From positions 50,001 through 114,000 of the forward strand of contig CAUYUJ010014555.1 in assembly GCA_963575745.1 (NCBI GenBank): 64,000 nt of DNA, read 5' to 3'. This document shows, piece by piece, positions 54,607-64,000 of the stretch; within the stretch, counting starts at the first letter, position 1; each line of letters begins with the position of its first letter. The position numbers were made by a program, and so were the translations under genes. The notes below the pieces were generated by a model that was given only the letters and a program-made list of their open reading frames with translations, was not told the DNA's origin and made no database searches. The DNA comes from Prorocentrum cordatum. Lineage: Eukaryota; Sar; Dinophyceae; Prorocentrales; Prorocentraceae.

Positions 54607-55500
54607 GATCGTCATCGTGGTCTTCGTCGTTCGTCGTTGGTGTTGAACTTTCATTTTTGAAGAATAAGTATTGTTGATTCCCCCTCGCCGGTGCATTTGT
54701 TTTCAATGAAAGTGTGCCCCTCGACGCTCGCACCCTGTTTTTTGACAGGGAAAGTCTTCCTGCTCAAACTGGGCCCCTGGCCCCCCGGATTACAATAACA
54801 ACGGCTCCCGCCTGAGACTTCCTCAAAATTTTCTCAGGGCCCCCGCTTCTGAGACGTCCTCGCAATTTTCTCAGGATCGGTGCTCCCGCTGGTGACTTCC
54901 TCGCAATTTAGTCGGGGCCCCCGCTCCCATCTGAGACTTCCTCACAATTTACTCAGAAACGGCGCTCCCGCTTGAGACCTCCTCGCAATTGAGTCAAGAC
55001 TTCCTCGCAATTTAATTAAGACCCGCGCTCCCGCCAGAGAACCCCGCACATTTTATTCAGGAATTGCGCTCTCGCCTGTGACTTCCATGAATGTATTCAG
55101 ACATCGCGCTTTCGACGCTCAGGAAACACGCTGCGCCAAGGACGCCGTTACAATTTACTTGGTAATCGCGCTCTCGCCATGCTCAGGCATCCCGCTTGAA
55201 TGTCCCACCTTCCCGACCCGCCCATCAGGGGATCGCCCGCCCGTCGTGGGCTCCCGCCCGAGACTTCCTTCAGGAACGGCGCTTTCGTCTAGGACTCCCT
55301 GGAACGTTCACGCTCTTTCTTTCCTGCTCCTCTTCCCTCTCCCTCCTCCCGCCTCCCTCCTCTCCTCCCTTCTCTCTCCCTCCTCGCTTCCCTCATCCTT
55401 ATGCCTCTCTGCCCTATCCCCTCTCCCTCCTCTCCCTCCTCTCCCTCCTCCCTTCTCCCTCCTCTCTCCTGCCTCCTCCCTTTTTTTTTTTTTTTTTTTT
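54381..55500 (+). repeat. ~1.57-kb macro-unit, copy 2
   Basis: Order: TTGCAGGG, ACCCCCCAAAAGGAG and GATCGAAGACGAAGAAAGCG core, a GTT triplet tract (54510-54605), GTTGATTCCCCCTCGCCGGT, about 50-bp GAGACTTCCTCGCAATTTA units (54805-55050), and a C/T-rich tract ending in a T-run (55480-55500). Confidence 0.8.
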
Positions 55501-55680
55501 TCCCAACCATCCTGTGGTGTTGGGTCCTCGTTTTGAAGAGATGGTGGCCCGCGTCTCCTCTCCTCTCCTCTCCTCCTCCTGCCCCTCCTTCCTCCTCCCT
55601 CCTCCCGTCATCATCATCATCATCATCATCATCATCGTCGTCATCATCACCGTCATCACCATCATCGTCATAATCCCGCA
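55501..55680. repeat. CTC and (ATC)n tract before array E
   Basis: CCTCTCCTCT and then ATC triplets (55605-55670) lead into the 90-bp array. Confidence 0.75.
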
Positions 55681-57060
55681 CACTCATTTCGGCACACCCC
55701 TCACACGTTTCGTGGCCCCATATGGAGCTCCGCCGAAGGTCCCAGTGGGTGTGCCCGCATGCGTCCCGCACACCCATTTCGGCACACCCCTCACAAGGAG
55801 CTCCGCCGAAGTCCCAGTGGTGTGCCCGCATGCACACCCATTTCGGCACACCCCTCACACGTTTCGTGGCCATAGGGAGCTCCACCGAAGGTCCCAGTGG
55901 GTGTGCCCGCATGCGTCCCGCACACCCATTTCGGCACACCCCTCACACGTTTCGTGGCCCCATAGGGAGCTCCACCGAAGGCCCAGTGGGTGTGCCCGCA
56001 TGCGTCCCGCACACCATTTCGGCACACCCCCACACGTTTCGTGGCCCCATAGGGAGCTCCACCGAAGGTCCCAGTGGGTGTGCCCGCATGCGTCCCGCAC
56101 ACCCATTTCGGCACACCCCTCACACGTTTCGTGGCCCCATAGGGAGCTCCACCGAAGGTCCCAGTGGGTGTGCCCGCATGCGTCCACACCGATTTCGGCA
56201 CACCCCTCACACGTTTCGTGGCCCCATAGGGAGCGCCACCGAAGGTCCCAGTGGGTGTGCCCGCATGCGTCCCGCACACCCATTACGGCACAGCCCTCAC
56301 ACGTTTCGTGGCCCCATATGGAGCTCCACCGGAGGTCCCAGTGGGTGTGCCCGCATGCGTCCCGCACACCGATTTCGGCACACCCCTGACACGTTTCGTG
56401 GCCCCATAGGGAGCTCCACCGAAGGTCCCAGTGGGTGTGCCCGCATGCGTCCCGTACACCCACTTCGGCACACCCCTCACACGTTTCGTGGCCCCATAGG
56501 GAGCTCCACCGAAGGTCCCAGTAGGTGTGCCAGCATGCGTCCCGCACACTCATTTCGGCACACCCCTCACACGTTTCGTGGCCCCATACGGAGTTCCACC
56601 TAAGGTCCCAGTGGGTGTGCCCGCATGCGTCCCGCGCACCCATTTCGGCACACCCCTCACACGTTTCGTGGCCCCATAGGGAGCGCCGCCGAAGGTCCCA
56701 GTGGGTTTGCCCGCATGAGTCCCGCACACCCATTTCGGCACACCTTCACACGTTTCGTGGCCTCATAGGGAGCTCCACCGAAGGTCACAGTGGGTGTGCC
56801 CGCATGCGTCCCGCACACCCATTTCGGCACACCCCTCACACGTTTCGTTGCCCCATAGGGAGCTCCACCGAAGGTCGCAGTGGGTGTGCCCGCATGCGTC
56901 CCGCACACCGATTTCGGCACACCCCTCGCACGTTTCGTGGCCCCATAGGGAGCTCCACCGAAGGTCCCAGTGGGTGTGCCCGCATGCGTCCCGCGCACCC
57001 ATCTCGGCACACCCCTCACACGTTTCGTGGCCCCATAGGGAACGCCACCGAAGAAGATAT
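55681..57060 (+). repeat. 90-bp repeat family, array E, ~16 copies
   Basis: TCACACGTTTCGTGGCCCCA recurs at a 90-bp step (56389, 56479, 56569, 56659 and on to 57018). Each unit has AGGGAGCTCCACCGAAGG, CCCAGTGGGTGTGCCCGCAT and CACACCCATTTCGGCACACC. It ends GGTACTCACAACTTCATATG, TCCTTCGCCAG and a T-run. The 30-codon period keeps frames open on both strands. Confidence 0.97.
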
Positions 57061-57309
57061 TCACAATTGCGGTACTCACAACTTCATATGGGGTCCTTCG
57101 CCAGTTTTTTTTTTTTGTTCTCTCTCTCTTTCTCCCCTCTCGCTCTCTCTCTCTCTCTCTCTTTCTCTACCCTCTTATCTTTCTTTCGGTCTCTCTCTCT
57201 CTGCCTCTAATCACCGCCCCCCGTCTTCGCTCCTTCTCTCCTGGCGTTTTCCCTATTCCTTCGTCCCTCCCCCTCCCTTCCTCCCATTACCCCTCGTTCT
57301 CCCCCTCCG
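57061..57309. repeat. Terminal motif, T-run and CT-rich tract
   Basis: T-run at 57105-57117, then (TC)n and CCCTCCCC DNA ending ATCTTTGCAGGG, which looks like a polypyrimidine tract plus splice acceptor. Confidence 0.75.
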
Positions 57310-58890
<1,581 letters not shown>

Positions 58891-59110
58891 CCCCCTCCTC
58901 TCGTTTGCAGGGCCCACACCAATTCCAATGGCGGGGACATGTACGGCCACGAAGGATTGTCCGCTTTTTCAGGTTTGCCCGCATGTCTAAGCCCGCCGCC
59001 CCCCGCAAAGAGAACGAATCCCCCAAAGTGGGTGTGATCGACGACAAAAAGGGCGGGCATGGAGGGTGTGGGGACCTCGTTTTGAATGACACACGGGCAA
59101 GTAAGAGCTG
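58891..59110 (+). repeat. ~1.57-kb macro-unit, copy 4 (core only)
   Basis: Near-identical to 57316-57530 over the core; it then passes into a larger triplet tract. Core-to-core distance to copy 3 is about 1.57 kb. Confidence 0.88.
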
Positions 59111-59146
59111 TCGGTGTTGTTGGTGTTGGTGTTGCTGTGGTGGTCG

Positions 59147-59186
<40 letters not shown>

Positions 59187-59251
59187 GGTTTTTGGTGTTG
59201 AGTTTTTTTTGTTGTTGTTGATGTTGCGGTTGTTGTTGTGGTTGTTTTTGG

Positions 59252-59283
<32 letters not shown>

Positions 59284-59820
59284 GGTGTCGCTGTGTTTGT
59301 TATTGTTGTTATTGCTGATGATGTATTTGCTGGTGTTGTTGCTGTTGCTGTTGCGGTTGCTGTTGTTATTGGTGTTATTGGTGTTGTTGGTGTTATTGTT
59401 GTCATTATTGTTATTGTTGTTGGTGGTGCTGCTGCTGTTGTTGTCGGCGTCGTCGTCGCCGTCGCCATCGTCGTGGCCGTCGCCGTCGCCGTCGCCGTCT
59501 CCGTCGCCGTCGCCGTCGCCGCCGTCGTCGCCGTCGGTTTCGTCGTCGTCGTCGGCCGCGTTGGCGTCGGCGTCGTCGGCGGCGGCGTCGGCGTCGGCGC
59601 TGGCGGCGGCGGCGGCGGCGTCGGCCCATCGTCGTCGTCGTCGTCGTCGTCGTCATCGTCATCGTCGTCGTCGTCGACGTCGTCGTCGTCCTCGTCCTCG
59701 ATCTCGTCTTCGTCCGTCTCCTCATCCTTGTCGTCTTCCTCCTCCTCTCTTGTTGTGTTGGCAGGCTTAGCTCTACCTCCTCCTCCTCCTCCTCCTCCTC
59801 CTCCTGTTGGTTGAAGTTGG
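59111..59820. repeat. GTT/GTC/GCC triplet tract
   Basis: GTT triplets to about 59440, then GTC/GCC to 59700, then CCT to 59815. Minus-strand Asn/Thr/Asp frames are an artefact. Confidence 0.93.
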
Positions 59821-60435
59821 CTCCTCAGCCAAAGCGCCTGCACAGCAACCGAATCGCAAACACATTGCGGAGAGGCAAGAAAAAAGGCGATGAGCCATGG
59901 CCGGCTGCCGCAGCGCGAGCCGACCGACCACCTGCTTGGCGACACACGCCACCAGGGGGCGCACGACCGTGCTGAGTCGGTGCCGCCCAACGGGTATGCG
60001 CGGCCAGGAGCCTGCGGAGACCACGAACGAGCAGAGACGGCACGAGCAGATGAGACAAGACAGGCACGGGGGAACACACCTCGCTGCCGACAGCCATTTT
60101 TGCAGGCCGCGCCCGCCCCGGAGGGCTCCGAGCCCCCAGTGCCGCCCCAAGCCAGCCGAGGGGCGCCGCTCCCTCGGCCGCCTCCCGCCCCCGCGCACGC
60201 ACCGAGCGGGGCACCCGAGCCGTGGGAGGAACGGGTGGGGATCCCCCGAGGAGCCGCCCGCGGGCGACCCGCGTCCTCGCCCGAGCCCTGGCGGGGTACC
60301 AGGTGGGACGCCGCAAGGGTGACGCAACGTGGCGACAAGACCAGTGTTCTCCCCCCCTGGCTCGCTGCGGGCAAACAGGGGTGACGAACGAGCTGCTACC
60401 CGCCTGTTTTCCCGCGACACCCAAATCACCCGTCA
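59821..60435. other. Unique GC-rich stretch
   Basis: Open frames on both strands (plus 59890-60384, minus 59773-60429) show no domain and have Arg/Pro-rich composition. Confidence 0.3.
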
Positions 60436-60745
60436 GCACAGGTGCCCATTTCCTCCACCTCCTCCTCCTCCTCCTCCTCCTCCTCCTCCTCCTCCTCCTC
60501 TCTTCGATCCCTCTTGCTCCTCCTGCTCTTGCCCCGCTCCTGGCCCTGCTTGTGCTCGTCCACCCCCTCCTCCTGCCCCGCTCTCCCTCTCCCCCTGTCT
60601 CTCTTGCTTTCTCTTGCTGCCTCTTGGCCCTGCCAGGTCTGACCTTTTCCACCCTCCTCCTCCTCCTTCTGTTCCTCCTCCTCCTCCTTCTTCTCCTCCT
60701 CCTCCTGCTCCTCCTCCTCCTCCTCCTTCTCCTCTTTCTCTTATG
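60436..60745. repeat. CTC-rich pyrimidine tract
   Basis: Long CCT/CTC runs at 60450-60500 and 60655-60735, upstream of the calpain exon. Confidence 0.85.
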
Positions 60746-60858
60746 ATGGTGGGTGGTGGCGGTGGTGAAGGAGGTGGAGAGGAGGAATAATAATAGTGAT
60801 GGTGATGAGGATGAGGTGGGGACGGAAGAGAAGGTAGGAAGGAGGTAGGGAGGAGGAG

Positions 60859-61063
60859 ACCCTGGGGGCTCGGCTCCCGGGGAACGGGGCCGAACCCAGG
60901 CTGGAGGCGACGACGTGGATCCGGCTGCCCGACCTGCTCGAGATGAACGGCTGCCTGGAGGCCGGGGACCTTGAGGGCACCCCGCGCCTGGTCTGGGACG
61001 ACTGCATCGAGCCCGGCGACCTGACGCAGGGCGGCTTGGGCAACTGCTGGCTAGTGGCCTCCA
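60859..61063 (+). CDS. Calpain-family cysteine protease, exon with the active-site cysteine (partial)
   Basis: Calpains cut proteins with a Cys-His-Asn triad. The frame reads TTWIRLPDLLEMNGCLEAGD (about 60910-60969), then DDCIEPGDLTQGGLGNCWLV. The block P-x-D-(I/L)-x-Q-G-x-L-G-(D/N)-C-W-x-(L/V)-A is the calpain active-site signature, with the nucleophile at codon 61045-61047. The W-x-R-x-x-x-(I/L) before it is also normal. After LVAS the frame loses similarity, so the exon probably ends near 61063, where a GT follows. The start at 60859, after GGAGGAGAG, is a guess, and no initiator is visible. Histidine and asparagine parts are not found downstream to 64000; they may lie beyond the window, or this may be a fragment. 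Confidence 0.6.
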
Positions 61064-62655
61064 GTCGGGGGTGGGTGCCCAGACGAGGGGGTTCGGCGGA
61101 GAAGAGCACAGTGGCGTATCAATCAGCGGAGGAAGCGATACGGATACCCGTACCCCTCCCCGGTCGCCACGGTTGGATTCGCCTCGAGATTTTTGCCAGA
61201 ACGCACCTCAGGAGAGATTCGGGTAGTAGTGGTACAGTGGAGGCCCATGCCAAGAGACACCCCGCTTGCCTCCAGGGTGCCCTGGTGGTCTCTTGGAAAC
61301 TCGATGGCTTTGCTGTGGAGGGCGTGGCGCCCCCCCACCGAAAGTCAATGGGCGTCCTGGGTCTCGGGGCTGGGCTTCTTGAGGACGGTGTCTTGTGGTC
61401 GGGCCTCCACTCTGGCGGTGCCTTGTCGCTCCCCCGGCCATGCTCCGAGCTCTGGGGAGGGCCTCCGTCGCTTCCTGGGCCCCGGGAGGCCCGCTGCGGG
61501 CCCCGGGGCCCGCGACGCCGCGGCCTCGGCTGGAAGGCCTGGCCAGGATGGACCGCCCTGCGCGGCCTGCAAATCGCGGCGTGTGGCGTCGGGCGCGACT
61601 TGCGGCACGCATCATGGTATGTAGACGGCGGCGTGTTTGCAATTCAGGGGGCACGGGGTGTCCAAAGATGGGCCGCGGGGAGGGTCTGGGGACCGACCGA
61701 GCTCGGCGTCGTTCGGACGTGTGCATTTTCCCCTCGTCGAGGACCATCGAGGAGCCTCCCGGACCATCCGGCGAGCCCAGGAGCGACGCGCAAAACCGAA
61801 GGCTGCACGGGGAGGGGACGTCCGCGAGAAGGCGAGCGCGAGCGAGCTCGAGGAGAGGCGCGCACCCTGTGGGGGCCCCCGTCGCCGTTGGTGCATCCGT
61901 GCCTCCACGGGGCCCCGCGGGCGCGCCCTGCGCTCTCTCTTGTGGGCTCCGCTCCCCTTCCGCCCGCCCGGGGCCTCCCTCGATCGGATTCCTCGTGGAA
62001 CTTGGCCCAAAGCTTACAGCAAAGCTGAGCTAGCCAAGAAGCAGAAATCCAGTTAGTTAAGTCTGTCACCCCGACCTGGTCGTTATATCCAGAACTCCAG
62101 AACCCCCGAGATTGGGGCGCTGGCATTCTGCGCACCGGGCGTTCTCGCCTGGTCGCGGGGAGACCGGGGCCAGGCACCGGTAGGTCCAGCTCGAGGTGCG
62201 CCGCAGAGAGATACGGTCGGATCAAGGTCTGAGATCGAGGCCGGTTCGGGGAGGGTACCCTATAGTGTTCTCGTGCATGTTTGGATGCTCCTGTGCATCC
62301 TGTGGGGAGGGTACCCTTGGATGTTCTGTCTGTTCTGGCCGACAGAGGGTCCCATGTTCGGGGGGGATGCTCTTCCGGCCCAGGTCCGACTGTGCATCGG
62401 GTCTTGGGCTCCAGTCGTGATTGTTCGCGATGCTGCAGCTTTTGTTGCAGCGTGGAGTCTCAGGGCCGGCTCGGCGGCGGGCAGACGGAGGCGCGGGGCA
62501 GAGGCGGTGGGGCTTCCCCTCCTCCCTTCAGAGAGGCCCTCCTCGGGGGCCTCCGGCCCCTCCTCGGGAGCCCCCCCTTTGCCTCCCTGATGGGGGGTCG
62601 AGGTTCGAGCCTTGATCGAGGCTGAAGGATCGATGATCGAGGGTCATGCTCCTCT
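61064..62655. other. Presumed intron/intergenic unique DNA
   Basis: Several open plus frames (to 62033) show no calpain or other motif. GAGGGTACCCT-type words recur at 62244 and 62307, near TGTTC and GTGCAT. Nothing else recognised. Confidence 0.3.
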
Positions 62656-62770
62656 GTTCCTCTCTCGCCCCGCCCCCCCCCCCCCCCCATCGGAGGGCGC
62701 CGACTGCACCTACACCGACACCGATCCTTGCCAGGTCGAACCTGGGCCCAGGATGGGCTGGGTTAGGACC

Positions 62771-62928
62771 AAGTCGGGCCTGTCCCTCTACAGGAGGAAT
62801 ATTCAAAGTAGGTAAAAAATAGTCTGGGGACGATGTTGCTACTATTTTTGAGCATTGGTTGGGATTTGTTGTTGACTGTTTTTTATTGGTCGTCCAAAAA
62901 CCGTCTGTAGAGGGACACGCCCGACTTA
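62771..62928. mobile_element. Terminal-inverted-repeat element, copy B (~158 bp)
   Basis: The left end AAGTCGGGCCTGTCCCTCTA (then CAG) is an almost perfect inverted match of the right end CTGTAGAGGGACACGCCCGA (then CTT). Interior GGAATATTCAAAG and GTCCAAAAACCG match copy A. Confidence 0.82.
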
Positions 62929-63658
62929 AGGGTAGGATTGGTGTCGGAGGTGATGGGGTGAGATCGATAGAGGGAGGTCGATCGCGTGAGACCGATGGTG
63001 AGATCGATTCATTGAGACGTTGGTTCCCCCCCCGAACCCCCTTTTCACCCCAGCGGGTGGTCGTGCAGGTAGGCGTATCGATGTTGCCCTCCTACCCCCA
63101 GCCGCTGGCGCGCTCCTCGCCCCCGCGCTCCCCTCGGCCCCCCGACGCGGCGTGGGCGGGCACGGGGCCGCCCTCCCCCCTCTCTCGGGCAGGTGGTGAG
63201 GGGGGTCACCACCTGAGGGATCACCAGTTCTCATGCTCCTCCAGGCGTTCCCCAAGAGATCTCCACAGCAGTTCGGGGAACACCTGGTCTGATAGCTTCG
63301 CGAATCTCCAGCTCCAAACTTTTGGTCATGGGTCTTCCAGGAGACGGCTTAGAACCGCCCCAAGAAACTCCAGCGAGGCTCCCCCAGTAGCCTCCGACGG
63401 CGACAGACGGGCCAGAAACGCCTACGACGACGTCGGAAGGACCAAAACCGTCCCAAGACGGCCAAAGAGGCTTCCAAGATGGCCCCATGACAAGCCAATA
63501 GGCCCCGGGTCAGGGTCCCAGGATCGAAGCTCGGGGAGGTTTCTGTCGGCGGTGAGCCAGGGGAGGAAGTGAGGAGGAGAAGGCCTTCTCGCAAGGCGGC
63601 GTGGCTTCTCGGAAGCCCTCTGGCCTTCTGAGAAGTGTTCTGTGTCTTCAGGGAAGGC
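62929..63658. other. Unique stretch between TIR copies
   Basis: GAGATCGAT.. words repeat at 62957-63010. Diverged 11-bp satellite words lie at 63440-63490 (reverse orientation). No gene recognised. Confidence 0.35.
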
Positions 63659-63892
63659 TTAAATCGAGCTTGTCCCTCTACATGAGGAAACTTCCAAAAT
63701 AGTAAAAAGTAGTTTTCGTTTTCGTTGTTGTCCAAACTAGTTCTATTTATCATGTTCAAGTAGTTTTCGTTCATCATCTAATAGTTCCGGTATATTTATC
63801 ATGTTCAAGCTAGTTTTTTTTTTTTGTGTGTTTGTTGGCTATTTTTGATTTTTCGTCCAAAATCCGCCTGTAGGGGCACATGCCCGACCTAA
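63659..63892. mobile_element. Terminal-inverted-repeat element, copy C (~234 bp, internal duplication)
   Basis: The left end AAATCGAGCTTGTCCCTCTA and the right end TGTAGGGGCACATGCCCGAC are inverted relatives. ATTTATCATGTTCAAG is duplicated inside (63745 and 63795), which explains the greater length. Confidence 0.72.
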
Positions 63893-64000
63893 GTAACGTC
63901 TGGTCAGAGGCTGCTGCCGGGCGTCTGGAACAGCACGGCGCGAGAGTACAGCCGCTCTCGCCGGCTCCCTTCCACTGCTAACGTGCGCGCCACACGGCGT
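63893..64000. other. Window end
   Basis: No feature seen. Confidence 0.3.

Noticed and set aside
55681-57060. CRISPR array
   Set aside because: The 90-bp units are contiguous, with no repeat-spacer alternation, no cas genes and a eukaryotic context.

Overview
The window looks like nuclear DNA from a dinoflagellate, possibly a GC-rich Prorocentrum-type genome. The evidence is high GC outside the repeats, very large simple-sequence tracts, a copia-type LTR retrotransposon, a DIRS-like tyrosine-recombinase retrotransposon carrying a DNA cytosine methyltransferase, and sequences resembling the dinoflagellate spliced leader. The species call is inference. I see no bacterial-type operon, rRNA, tRNA or CRISPR array. 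Only one stretch resembles a host gene: a calpain-type protease exon near 60.9-61.1 kb.

Layout. 1-1.4 kb: unique sequence plus a dispersed repeat. 1.4-6.8 kb: decayed DIRS-like element on the plus strand, read as gag-like region, reverse transcriptase (RT), first part of RNase H, C5-cytosine methyltransferase, rest of RNase H, tyrosine recombinase. 7-11 kb: duplicated 320-bp units, two inverted-repeat (MITE-like) elements, a 54-bp tandem repeat and an 800-bp GGA tract. 11-22 kb: a mosaic of tandem families with units near 11, 35, 90 and 150 bp. 22.75-27.77 kb: 5 kb of almost pure alternating purine-pyrimidine (CA/CG) DNA. 28-41 kb: more tandem families (15, 90, 11, 65, 73 and about 90 bp) and some unique DNA.

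41.4-49.6 kb: copia-type LTR retrotransposon with two LTRs of about 790 bp starting TG and ending CA, a primer-binding site resembling the initiator-Met tRNA anticodon arm, a polypurine tract, and degraded gag, integrase and RT followed by an open RNase H frame. 50-60 kb: one copy of a terminal-inverted-repeat family, triplet tracts, and copies of a roughly 1.57-kb macro-unit interrupted by an insertion made of 90-bp tandem repeats. 60.4-64 kb: pyrimidine tract, calpain exon, unique DNA and two more copies of the terminal-inverted-repeat family.

The two retroelements are non-functional as they stand, with many frameshifts and stops. Most long open frames come from tandem units whose length is a multiple of three, or from tracts that cannot form stop codons, and are not listed as genes.
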